Source: JAXHUK01 sp034189725 (GTDB taxonomy: Bacteria > Chloroflexota > Dehalococcoidia > SZUA-161). From it: a stretch of DNA of 14,028 bases. The notes beneath the pieces were generated by a model that ran no database searches, was not told the origin of the DNA, and saw only the letters and a list, made by a program, of their open reading frames with translations. The stretch spans positions 1 through 14,028 of the forward strand of contig JAXHUK010000138.1 of the NCBI GenBank assembly GCA_034189725.1, read 5' to 3'. A program made the position numbers and the translations under genes. Positions 1-6,791 of this stretch are shown one piece after another (position 1 is the stretch's first letter; every line of letters starts with the position of its first letter).

Positions 1-30
1 AAACGACTATGCACCTACCACATTCGGGGA

Positions 31-58
31 TTGACAAGAGTATAACCACAGTTATACT
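31..58 (+). promoter_or_regulatory. mazEF promoter with palindromic operator
   Basis: A consensus -35 TTGACA (31-36) lies 16 bases before -10 TATACT (53-58). A perfect inverted repeat, AGTATAAC (39-46) and GTTATACT (51-58) around a 4-base centre, fills the spacer and contains the whole -10. Antitoxins of the ribbon-helix-helix class usually repress their own operon by binding such palindromes, so this is the expected autoregulatory operator; binding itself is inferred. The predicted transcription start falls at about base 65, next to the antitoxin ATG at 66. Confidence 0.75.
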
Positions 59-65
59 AAGAGTC

Positions 66-308
66 ATGAAGACCGCAATATCCGTACCTGACAACATATT
101 CGAGGCAGCAGAGCAATTGGCCAAGCGGCTGGGCGTCTCCCGTAGTCAGCTCTATACCAAGGCTATCTCGTCCTACGTCAGGGAGCACCAGAATGCGGGG
201 ATCACCGAAGCTCTGGACAGTGTTTATGGTCCCGGGGGAGAGGAAAGCAAGCTGGATCCAGAGATCATCAAGCTGCAATCAAGGTCATTATCAAAAGAGG
301 TATGGTGA
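66..308 (+). CDS. MazE-type ribbon-helix-helix antitoxin
   Basis: An 80-residue protein of the MetJ/Arc/CopG ribbon-helix-helix class. The N-terminal strand (KTAISVPD, residues 2-9) is followed by two helices: about 10-21, and about 25-40 starting SRSQLYTKA. The acidic and basic C-terminal half (about 45-80) should be the flexible tail that wraps and blocks the toxin. I chose ATG 66 rather than the ATG at 9 because the promoter's -10 ends at 58 and the ribbon strand begins right after this methionine. There is no usefully spaced Shine-Dalgarno, so the message is probably leaderless. The stop overlaps the toxin start by 7 bases, the normal antitoxin-first toxin-antitoxin layout. Family and pairing are clear; the exact MazE subfamily is not. 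Confidence 0.85.
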   Translation: MKTAISVPDNIFEAAEQLAKRLGVSRSQLYTKAISSYVREHQNAGITEALDSVYGPGGEESKLDPEIIKLQSRSLSKEVW

Positions 309-646
309 TTCAGCGAGGTGAAATCTGGTGGGCCTCACTTGATGAACCCAGTGGCTCGGAGCCGGGATTTCGCCGCCCTCTGGTTGTTGTACAGTCAAAC
401 GATTTCAACCGTAGCCGAATAAACACAGTCTTAGCTGTAGTCATAACCTCAAATACCAGATTGGCTCAGGCTCCGGGAAATGTGTTGCTGCCTGCCAAAA
501 GCACAGGGCTTGACAGGGACTCGGTAGCGAATGTATCGCAGCTAATAACCGTTGACAAAGCATCTCTAACCGAGAAGATCGGCAAACTGACAACCAGCCA
601 GATGCAGTCAGTCGATGATGGTCTGCGTCTGGTACTGTCCCTGTAG
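302..646 (+). CDS. mazF: MazF/PemK-family endoribonuclease toxin
   Basis: A 114-residue protein of usual MazF length. Family landmarks are the opening RGEIWW (5-10), RRPLVVVQ (24-31) with the likely catalytic Arg25, VVITSN (46-51) with the likely catalytic Thr49, and the SVANVSQLITVDK stretch near residues 74-86 followed by KIGKL. MazF enzymes cut single-stranded RNA at short sequence motifs and stop growth when the antitoxin is degraded. Both catalytic positions are present, so the toxin looks active. ATG 302 abuts AGAGG (296-300) with only one base between; the next codon, GTG 305, would give a better 4-base spacing, so the protein may be one residue shorter. The 7-base overlap with the antitoxin gene implies translational coupling. 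The cleavage motif cannot be read from sequence. Confidence 0.9.
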   Translation: MVIQRGEIWWASLDEPSGSEPGFRRPLVVVQSNDFNRSRINTVLAVVITSNTRLAQAPGNVLLPAKSTGLDRDSVANVSQLITVDKASLTEKIGKLTTSQMQSVDDGLRLVLSL

Positions 647-887
647 AGAAAGTAAACCACGTAACCGATAAGCCCATGTAGCAATAAGCGTAAGCGCTCG
701 GGAACACAACCGCGTTCAAGGGTTTATACACACAGGTAACAGACGAGTGATGGGGTGCATTTCACTCCACCTACCCTGCCTGTTGGTATCACAAGGCTCG
801 CCATATCTATGAATGCAACCACGGGAGAGGAGGGAATCACATGCGCCTTACCGGGTCACAGTAGCGGCCTCATGTGGGCTGATGCAG

Positions 888-1388
888 CTATAATCCCTGC
901 TCCTTGAACGCCTGCGCCATAGTGGTATAAAACGTGGGGGCATCATCAATCCACATCCTCTGCTTCTCGGTGATCTCCCCCATAACCTGCGCCGGCACTC
1001 CGGCAACAAATGATCCCGATGGGATATTCATCCTCTCCGTGACCACCGCTCCCCCAGCTATGATGCATTCATCGCCGATCGTAGTGCCGTGGATGATTGT
1101 GGCATTCATACCAACGAGTACCTTGTTCCCCATCTTCAACGCGTGAACTACTGCACCGTGCCCGATGATAACGTTATTGCCAATATCTGAAGGACCGTGG
1201 ATTACCGTATTGTCCTCAACATGGCTGTTGTTCCCCACTTTTATAAGGCCGACATCTCCCCGGATGACAGCCCCAGGCCAGACACTACTGTTCTCGCCGA
1301 TCACAACATCTCCTACAAGATAGGCCCATTCGCTGACAAAAGCAGACTCTGCTATCTGGGGAGTCTTTCCATTGAATGTCTTGATCAC
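888..1388 (-). CDS. Gamma-carbonic-anhydrase-like hexapeptide-repeat protein
   Basis: A left-handed beta-helix protein of the gamma-carbonic anhydrase/YrdA/PaaY group, 166 residues from GTG 1388. Zinc-ligand histidines are at 64 (TVIHG), 77 (IIGHG) and 82 (VVHA); the trimer-interface pair Arg43 and Asp45 sits in VIRGDV. The position that is Gln75 in Methanosarcina Cam is Glu58 here (HVEDN), common in the non-Cam branch. The acidic loop of true Cam is absent, so carbonic anhydrase activity is uncertain; acyltransferase-like or assembly roles are alternatives. The longest frame starts at 1418, but a perfect AGGAGG (1395-1400) sits six bases before GTG 1388, giving the family-typical opening MIKTFNGKTPQI. 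It is divergent from the radical SAM gene and convergent with mazF. Confidence 0.9.
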   Translation of the reverse strand: MIKTFNGKTPQIAESAFVSEWAYLVGDVVIGENSSVWPGAVIRGDVGLIKVGNNSHVEDNTVIHGPSDIGNNVIIGHGAVVHALKMGNKVLVGMNATIIHGTTIGDECIIAGGAVVTERMNIPSGSFVAGVPAQVMGEITEKQRMWIDDAPTFYTTMAQAFKEQGL

Positions 1389-1416
1389 CTGAAACCTCCT
1401 CATCGAATTCACGGTC

Positions 1417-1445
1417 ATTATAGCCAGTTACGGCGAAGAGAGCAA
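1417..1445 (-). promoter_or_regulatory. Promoter for the gamma-CA-like gene
   Basis: On the minus strand a perfect TATAAT (1417-1422) is preceded by a 17-base spacer and a weak -35, TTGCTC (1440-1445). Transcription would begin near 1410, giving a leader of about 20 bases that contains AGGAGG and leads to GTG 1388. This supports the short start for the protein, because an ATG at 1418 would lie inside the -10. Confidence 0.5.
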
Positions 1446-1468
1446 AAGATACTTCGTCATGCCTAAAG

Positions 1469-1497
1469 TTGCATGATATAGCTGCCGAAGCTATAAT
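1469..1497 (+). promoter_or_regulatory. Promoter for the radical SAM gene, with inverted repeat
   Basis: TTGCAT (1469-1474), a 17-base spacer and a perfect TATAAT (1492-1497) place a transcription start near 1504, 19 bases before ATG 1523. A perfect 7-base inverted repeat, TATAGCT (1477-1483) and AGCTATA (1489-1495), overlaps the -10 and could be an operator. Palindromes involving TATA-rich boxes can also arise by chance. Confidence 0.6.
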
Positions 1498-1522
1498 TTT
1501 AATTGCTTGATTGAGGTTCACA

Positions 1523-3373
1523 ATGATAGATTTTGACAGCGTTTTTCGCAGAGTAACCAAACCAGCACGCTATACCGGTGGTGAATGGAACAGTGTGGTA
1601 AAGGACTGGGATTCTACCGATATAAAAATAGTCCTTTGCTACCCCGACGTCTACGAGATCGGGATGTCCAACTTTGGTTTATCAATCATCTATGACCTGA
1701 TAAACCAGCAACCTGACGTGCTTGCGGAGAGGATCTTCTCCCCATGGATAGATATGGAGGAGGAGATGCGCCGCGAAGGGATACCCCTCTTTAGCCTGGA
1801 GTCGAGGCATGCCGTAAAAGAGTTCGATATCATCGGCTTCTCTCTGGGCTATGAGTTAACGTATACCAATGCCCTGAACATCCTCGACCTGGCAGGATTA
1901 CCGGTTGTAGCTGCTGAGCGGGGCGACTCGCTGCCGCTGGTGATCGCCGGCGGAGGTTGTACGCTCAACCCCGAACCGATGGCGGATTTCATCGACCTGT
2001 TTGTCGTTGGTGAAGGCGAGGAGGTGATGGTAGAGCTCCTCGACGTAGTGCGCAAGTGGAAACACGAGGGTTCAGGAAGCAAGCATGAATTGCTACGTGA
2101 GGCAGCGCGATTATCCGGCATCTATGTGCCACGTTTCTACAGGGTTGAGTATCATCAAGACGGTACTGTAGCTTCGATATCTCCTGCAGTTGACGAGGCC
2201 AAACCGGTGATAGAGCGACGAATCGTTGATAAATTGCCACCGCCGTTAACCCGGCCTGTTGTACCATACATTCAGACCATTCACGACCGAGCTGCGGTCG
2301 AGATACAGCGCGGTTGTTCTCAGGGATGTCGTTTCTGTCAGGCGAGCATAATCTACCGGCCTATGAGAGAGCGAACTCCGGAGGAGGTGGTGAGGGCAGT
2401 GGGGGAAATGGTGCGTACCTGCGGATATGACGAGATATCCCTGCTTTCCCTGAGCACCACTGACTACCCGGGAATCGATAGCCTGGTGAGCACGCTGGTG
2501 TGGAGATACAAAGGCAATAACCTTATAGTATCATTACCCAGCCTGCGTCTCGATACATTCTCAGTAGCGCTGGCCGAGTCCCTCCAGGAAGGAAAGAAGG
2601 CAGGGTTCACTTTTGCCCCCGAAGCAGGAACAGAACGCCTGCGTCGTGTGATCAACAAGCATGTAACCGAGGAGCACATTTTACGGACGATAGAGACCGC
2701 CTGGGAACGTGGTTGGAAAAGCATCAAGCTCTACTTTATGATCGGGTTGCCCTCGGAGAGCATAGAAGATGTGGAGGGCATTGTTCATCTGGTGCATAAA
2801 ATCAGAGCTATCGGTAAAGGTAGAATCAACGTGAGAATCAATGCCTCCACGTTTGTACCCAAGCCTCATACGCCGTTCCAGTGGGTAGCCCAGGAATGCC
2901 AGGAGAATCTTGCAGTAAAACAGCAGGTGCTCAGGACAGGATTGAAGAAAGGGGTTCAGCTATCGTGGCAGGACCTTGAAGTAAGCTTGCTTGAGGGAGC
3001 CCTCTCACGTGGTGATCGGCGTCTGGCTGCAGTGATCCATCGTGCCTGGCAGTTAGGATGCAAGTTCGACGCCTGGAGTGAGTATTATAGCTACGAGAAC
3101 TGGCGTCAAGCTTTTGACGATTGCGGTCTCGATCCTCATTTCTACGCTTGCCGGGAACGTCCTCTGGATGAAGTACTGCCCTGGTCCCATATTGATACAG
3201 GTATAGATAGCGGCTTCCTGAAAAGAGAGTATGAGCGTGCCAGGACGGGGCAAGAAACGCCTAACTGCAGCCAGGATTCCTGTAACCTCTGCGGGCTTCA
3301 ACATAAACAGGATAATTGCCGCAGGAGGTACCAGGAGCTAGTCTCTGGTGAGATCCCAGCAACATCTCATTAA
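1523..3373 (+). CDS. TIGR03960-type radical SAM protein with B12-binding-like N-terminal domain
   Basis: A 616-residue radical SAM enzyme. The N-terminal third has a B12-binding-like alpha/beta fold (KIVLCYPDVYEIGMSN near 27-42, then IIGFSLGYELT and VIAGGGCTLNPEPM) but no visible DxHxxG cobalamin motif. The iron-sulfur cluster motif is C265-x3-C269-x2-C272 in RGCSQGCRFC, followed by the core with FAPEAGTERLR and IKLYFMIGLP. The C-terminus carries C582-x4-C587-x2-C590 and C599, resembling the terminal cysteine cluster of the TIGR03960 family. The family's substrate is not established; methylthiotransferase-like or tRNA/ribosome modification roles have been suggested by homology only. The usual DUF2344 partner is not next door. 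ATG 1523 is preferred over TTG 1511 because TTGAGG ends six bases before it. Confidence 0.88.
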   Translation: MIDFDSVFRRVTKPARYTGGEWNSVVKDWDSTDIKIVLCYPDVYEIGMSNFGLSIIYDLINQQPDVLAERIFSPWIDMEEEMRREGIPLFSLESRHAVKEFDIIGFSLGYELTYTNALNILDLAGLPVVAAERGDSLPLVIAGGGCTLNPEPMADFIDLFVVGEGEEVMVELLDVVRKWKHEGSGSKHELLREAARLSGIYVPRFYRVEYHQDGTVASISPAVDEAKPVIERRIVDKLPPPLTRPVVPYIQTIHDRAAVEIQRGCSQGCRFCQASIIYRPMRERTPEEVVRAVGEMVRTCGYDEISLLSLSTTDYPGIDSLVSTLVWRYKGNNLIVSLPSLRLDTFSVALAESLQEGKKAGFTFAPEAGTERLRRVINKHVTEEHILRTIETAWERGWKSIKLYFMIGLPSESIEDVEGIVHLVHKIRAIGKGRINVRINASTFVPKPHTPFQWVAQECQENLAVKQQVLRTGLKKGVQLSWQDLEVSLLEGALSRGDRRLAAVIHRAWQLGCKFDAWSEYYSYENWRQAFDDCGLDPHFYACRERPLDEVLPWSHIDTGIDSGFLKREYERARTGQETPNCSQDSCNLCGLQHKQDNCRRRYQELVSGEIPATSH

Positions 3374-3453
3374 GGAACACTCCACGCGTTACTCGATCAA
3401 TCACGGTTTACAATCGCGGCCACATTATCCCAATACCAACCTTGGACAAAAGG

Positions 3454-4050
3454 CTATGCGATATATAACAGCCTCGCCAGCCTCAAAGCCCATGTTGGGA
3501 GGGGTTCGATCCTGGGCATGAACACCTTGGTGATCATGAATGCGGTCACAACGCCGATCATGGCTCCACCGACAAGATCAACAACGAAATGGGATCCACC
3601 ATAGAATCGTGCGAAAGACCACAGGAATGCTAGTACGTAAAGGACAGCACCTGCCTTGCGATTGCCGAACCAAACACCTGTGGCAGCAGCGAAAGAGACA
3701 GTTGCAACATTGCTCGGGAATGAATGATCAAAGGATGTATGGTAAAGGCTGTTTACGGCCAGCTCGGCGCTTTCCATTAGCTCATACGGCCGGGGCCAAA
3801 ATTTCCATGTCTTCAGTATAATCAGAACAAGGCTTGAAATACCGATGGCAACAGAGGCATTCATGATATGTCTCTGAAGATGCTCTCTTCGAGCGGGGTT
3901 GGGATGGCCTAGCCAAAGGCTGAGCATAATGAGACATATGGTCACGATAATAAAAAAGTCGCTGCCCAGCAACTCCATGAAATAATCTAAGGGTGGTGAT
4001 TTACCCACGAAACTCGTTATCCATGCTGACCAGGCTGCAAGCGGAGGCAT
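3454..4050 (-). CDS. PAP2-superfamily membrane phosphatase-like protein with altered motif 2
   Basis: A 198-residue integral membrane protein of the PAP2/lipid phosphate phosphatase family, with hydrophobic segments near 31-47, 64-80, 116-128, 135-147 and 158-178. Motif 1 is K80-x6-R87-P88. Motif 3 is R148-x5-H154-x3-D158, keeping the nucleophilic histidine. Motif 2, normally PSGH or PSNH, reads P112-S113-N114-V115, so the general-acid histidine is missing. The family removes phosphate from lipid pyrophosphates such as undecaprenyl or phosphatidylglycerol phosphate; whether this one is active is doubtful. It is the last gene of a minus-strand operon: its ATG overlaps the upstream stop in TAATG, with AGGA just before. 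No clear terminator is visible in the 80 bases separating it from the convergent radical SAM gene. Confidence 0.85.
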   Translation of the reverse strand: MPPLAAWSAWITSFVGKSPPLDYFMELLGSDFFIIVTICLIMLSLWLGHPNPARREHLQRHIMNASVAIGISSLVLIILKTWKFWPRPYELMESAELAVNSLYHTSFDHSFPSNVATVSFAAATGVWFGNRKAGAVLYVLAFLWSFARFYGGSHFVVDLVGGAMIGVVTAFMITKVFMPRIEPLPTWALRLARLLYIA

Positions 4051-4469
4051 TAGTCCTTGTCCTCTCTTTCATTCCTCAAACTGCTGATTACCCCACCAAG
4101 GACAGTTGTAGTCTTCAGCGTCTCTATCCCCTGTTCATGTTGCTTCCCTTTTACAGGTTCTTTTTCCCGTCTGCTGCCTCTTGCCTGAATAATGGATGAC
4201 ATGATAACGGTGACTATATATGATGAGACAATGGCAGCGAGGAACAACCCAAGCTGTTGAGGCCCTTCTACTTCGCGTTGTATCTGTATAGCAGCTCGCT
4301 TAGTGATAAAAAACCACCCGTAAGCACCGATAATTACCAGCACGCCGAATATATACTGAATCTTCTGGTGTCTGAAGAGCCACAGTCCCTTGAGTCCGGC
4401 ATGAATCGATAGTATTTGGTACACTCCAAATGATGCTATGAACACCAGTAGAAAATAATCTAAAGCCAT
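4050..4469 (-). CDS. Unrecognised three-helix membrane protein
   Basis: A 139-residue protein I do not recognise. Three hydrophobic segments (about 4-22, 38-56 and 72-94) are followed by a charged, lysine- and arginine-rich tail (95-139), which suggests a cytoplasmic C-terminus. There is no signal peptide, metal motif or catalytic signature. It lies 30 bases downstream of the glycosyltransferase gene and overlaps the PAP2 gene by one base, so all three are probably co-transcribed. Small membrane proteins beside GT2-GtrA genes are often assigned to DUF2304, but this one is longer and I do not see that family's pattern. A role as a partner of the glycosyltransferase or PAP2 protein is inferred from position only. 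Confidence 0.7.
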   Translation of the reverse strand: MALDYFLLVFIASFGVYQILSIHAGLKGLWLFRHQKIQYIFGVLVIIGAYGWFFITKRAAIQIQREVEGPQQLGLFLAAIVSSYIVTVIMSSIIQARGSRREKEPVKGKQHEQGIETLKTTTVLGGVISSLRNEREDKD

Positions 4470-4499
4470 AATGCTACTCTTTATTGAGGCTCTGCTTAG

Positions 4500-5612
4500 C
4501 TAAAGCCCTATCTCCTTTTCTTGTCGCCACGTCCATCCCACATTGACGAAGAAGTTCCAAAGCACAGCAGTTGCTATACCAAAGATAGCAGAAGCTATGT
4601 AAAACAGACCAACGAATTCAGTGAAGAAGAAAAGTACTGCCTCGTGGATGGCCAGGCCCCCCAAGCTGACTATGTTGAATTTGACAGCTCTGGTTAGGAC
4701 AGACCACCTTTGGCCTGAAGATCGCCTGTCTCTGAATGTCCACAATTCATTTAAGGTGAAATTAGTGAGGATTGAGACCTCGTAGCCTAGCGCTGCGGAA
4801 AGGATATAGTACAGACCGCCAACCTCAGTGAGGAGCGACAACAGGCCCAAGTAAACAACTGTACCGCTAGCTCCGACTGTGCAGAATTTGAGGAATCTTT
4901 TCACCTCGCCTTCGGCCCATGCCAATCGTGAAAGATGTATCAGGCTGTTTATTCCATCCTTGAACGCTCGCCTGCTTTCCCCTTTCTCCTTAAACGTGTA
5001 GGGAATCTCTACAACCTGACGGGGTTTTCCCTTGACCAGTACCTCGAGCAGGATTTTATATCCAGTGGGAGCGAGCGCTACACCGTCGATAACATCTCGC
5101 TTAAAGAGAAATAACCCTGCGAGGGGATCTCTAATGCCCCTGGTTGATGGAAGCAGAAGGCTCACCGGTAACCTTGCCACCCTGGAAATAAATTCCCTCG
5201 TAACGCTCCCCCCCTCCATGCCACCACCCTCGACGTAACGACTGGCAATCGCCACATCCGCCCCGTGTCGAATTTCTTCGACTAAAACAGGTATCATCTC
5301 CGGGGGGTACCGCAAATCAGCATCGATGACACCAAGCATTGCTCCTCCTGCCTGATTAAAGCCAGCAACTACTGCCGAGGCCATCCCTTGCTCGTTCGTG
5401 CGTACGATCACTCTGAGCGGATAGCTCGCAACGAGGCCTTGTGCCAACTCTGCCGTACCATCGGGGCTGTTGTCATCAACTACAATAAGCTCATAGCTAT
5501 ATTGCGCCAGGGATTCGTGTACTCTCTCCACCAGGGAGATGATATTCTCACTCTCATTATAGGTAGTCACTATCAATGAGAGTTCAGGCCCGTATGTACT
5601 CTGCAATGCCAT
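4500..5612 (-). CDS. Polyprenyl-phosphate sugar transferase (GT2, DPM1-like) fused to a GtrA domain
   Basis: A 370-residue fusion. Residues 10-230 are a GT2 glycosyltransferase like dolichol-phosphate mannosyltransferase: LIVTTYNESENI (13-24), VVDDNSPDGT (44-53), the metal-binding D97-A-D99, SRYVEGG (124-130) and RDPLAG (161-166). Residues 237-363 form a GtrA-type membrane domain with four hydrophobic helices (RFLKFCTVGASG, then LTNFTLNELWTFR, and a WNFFVNVGWTWR end). The enzyme should move a sugar from a nucleotide donor onto a polyprenyl phosphate at the inner membrane face; GtrA domains are thought to help flip or anchor the product. The sugar cannot be told. No good Shine-Dalgarno precedes ATG 5612. 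An inverted repeat with 7-base arms (5621-5627, 5639-5645) sits just upstream. It heads the group with the membrane and PAP2 genes. Confidence 0.88.
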   Translation of the reverse strand: MALQSTYGPELSLIVTTYNESENIISLVERVHESLAQYSYELIVVDDNSPDGTAELAQGLVASYPLRVIVRTNEQGMASAVVAGFNQAGGAMLGVIDADLRYPPEMIPVLVEEIRHGADVAIASRYVEGGGMEGGSVTREFISRVARLPVSLLLPSTRGIRDPLAGLFLFKRDVIDGVALAPTGYKILLEVLVKGKPRQVVEIPYTFKEKGESRRAFKDGINSLIHLSRLAWAEGEVKRFLKFCTVGASGTVVYLGLLSLLTEVGGLYYILSAALGYEVSILTNFTLNELWTFRDRRSSGQRWSVLTRAVKFNIVSLGGLAIHEAVLFFFTEFVGLFYIASAIFGIATAVLWNFFVNVGWTWRQEKEIGL

Positions 5613-5701
5613 ACTTTATTCTTAACGTGACCCCTGGCCGTTAAGCGTAGTTGACGATACCCGCAACTATCACTTAGTGCCAGTATCGCTCGTTTTGATA
5701 C

Positions 5702-6634
5702 TCAGGCGTTGACCTTCCTGGCATAGGCCGGGGTGCACCACTGAAGATACTTTTTGTTCCGACCGCATTCCAGGTCGAAGTATAAATCCTGCAGATCCTT
5801 GGTTACCCGTCCTATAGTCCCATCCCCTATCTTGCGATTGTCGATTTCAATAACCGGCGTTATATGAGCCGCCGTGCCGGTGAGAAAACACTCTTCTGCC
5901 AAATACAGTTCACTACGGTCCACGTGCCGTTCCTGGGTTTCTATGCCCAACTCATTCTTTGCCAGCTGTATCACAGTGTCTCTGGTGATACCCATGAGTA
6001 TCCTATCGTAACCGGCAGGGGTAACCAGTTTCCCGTCTATTACCAGGAATATGTTCTCACCACTACCCTCGGATACGTACCCATCAGACGTAAGCATAAT
6101 GGCTTCGTCGAATCCATTCTCCATGGCCTCAGTTTTGGCAAGCGCATTGTTGACATAGAGTCCAGTCACCTTTCCCCGTGGGGGAATCATGTTGTCATCG
6201 ATTCTACACCACGATGACGTAGCGCACTTGATACCCTTTGCAATATCCAAGTACGGCCCGAACGTCATGACCGTTATCAGGAAATCGTCTTCGAGATCGT
6301 GAAGCCTGACTCCCAACACCTCCGAACTTTTATAAGCCAGTGGACGTATGTAGACATCATCTTGATACTCCGACCTCTGGACAAGCTCAACGGTTATCTG
6401 GCAAAGCTCCTCAATAGAGTAAGGGATATGTATCTTAAGCAGCTTGCAACTATCAAGCAGCCTCTGATAGTGTTCGGGGCAGCGAAAGATATAAAGTTGT
6501 TCTTCCTCGGCATTCCAATTCCCCCGAATTCCCTCAAAACAGGCCGTACCGTAATGAAGAGCATGCGTCATGACACCAAGCTTCGCCTCAGCTAAGGGAA
6601 CGAACTCATTTTTAAAAAAAGCATAAGGTGGCAT
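5702..6634 (-). CDS. ilvE: Branched-chain amino acid aminotransferase
   Basis: A PLP fold-type IV (class IV) aminotransferase of 310 residues, the usual IlvE length. It has the opening H24-A-L-H-Y-G-T followed by FEGIRG (33-38), R97 in VYIRPLAY, the likely Schiff-base Lys155 in PPRGKVTG, the cofactor-binding SEGSGENIF (188-196), and the C-terminal CFLTGTAAHITPV (249-261). It interconverts leucine, isoleucine and valine with their 2-oxo acids using glutamate/2-oxoglutarate in the cytoplasm. The frame is open from 6655, but GGGAG (6642-6646) sits seven bases before ATG 6634, which is the better start. D-amino acid transaminase and ADC lyase are relatives, but length and motifs favour IlvE. It is divergent from the flavoprotein gene and 89 bases upstream of the glycosyltransferase group. 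Confidence 0.92.
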   Translation of the reverse strand: MPPYAFFKNEFVPLAEAKLGVMTHALHYGTACFEGIRGNWNAEEEQLYIFRCPEHYQRLLDSCKLLKIHIPYSIEELCQITVELVQRSEYQDDVYIRPLAYKSSEVLGVRLHDLEDDFLITVMTFGPYLDIAKGIKCATSSWCRIDDNMIPPRGKVTGLYVNNALAKTEAMENGFDEAIMLTSDGYVSEGSGENIFLVIDGKLVTPAGYDRILMGITRDTVIQLAKNELGIETQERHVDRSELYLAEECFLTGTAAHITPVIEIDNRKIGDGTIGRVTKDLQDLYFDLECGRNKKYLQWCTPAYARKVNA

Positions 6635-6665
6635 TGATTTTCTCCCTTTATACAACTGTGGCTAA

Positions 6666-6694
6666 AGTATAACCAGCTTGATTGCCAAAGACAA
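6666..6694 (-). promoter_or_regulatory. ilvE promoter
   Basis: On the minus strand TTGTCT (6689-6694), a 17-base spacer and TATACT (6666-6671) predict a transcription start near 6659, leaving a leader of about 25 bases that contains the ilvE Shine-Dalgarno. No attenuator-like leader peptide or T-box can fit in so short a leader. The promoter may also serve the downstream glycosyltransferase, membrane protein and PAP2 genes. Confidence 0.6.
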
Positions 6695-6713
6695 GCCTCT
6701 GGCTGCTATCACC

Positions 6714-6742
6714 TTGAAGGAGGTCTTCTTTGATGTTAGTAT
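6714..6742 (+). promoter_or_regulatory. Possible promoter for the geranylgeranyl-reductase-like gene
   Basis: TTGAAG (6714-6719), a 17-base spacer and TAGTAT (6737-6742) each match four of six consensus positions. Transcription would start near 6749, about 43 bases before ATG 6792. It overlaps a strong Shine-Dalgarno-like AAGGAGG (6717-6723), so either reading of this stretch, promoter or ribosome site, is possible. Confidence 0.3.
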
Positions 6743-6791
6743 TAGGAAAAATCACTCCTTTGCGGCGTACAGAGCAACTGCGGAGCTATCG

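Noticed and set aside
724..732. TTATACACA, a match to the DnaA box consensus
   Set aside because: It is a single isolated copy; no cluster of boxes, AT-rich unwinding region or dnaA is nearby, so there is no basis for an origin here.
809..907. 32-codon plus-strand frame in the mazF to gamma-CA gap
   Set aside because: No spaced ribosome site, no promoter, and it runs into the end of the opposite-strand gamma-CA-like gene. The rest of 647-887 shows only weak hairpins (for example GGGGTG/CACTCC near 753-769) without a T-run.
3374..3453. Terminator between the convergent radical SAM and PAP2 genes
   Set aside because: Only a 4-base stem (CCTT/AAGG near 3441-3454) was found, with no T-run, so no terminator is called.
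4050..4469. DUF2304 assignment for the small membrane protein beside the GT2-GtrA gene
   Set aside because: The protein is longer and its helix spacing and motifs do not match what I know of that family, so it is left unassigned.
6678..6791. N-terminal 38-residue extension of the flavoprotein from TTG 6678
   Set aside because: It overlaps the ilvE promoter, has no ribosome site, and orthologous flavoproteins begin just before the Rossmann strand as at ATG 6792.
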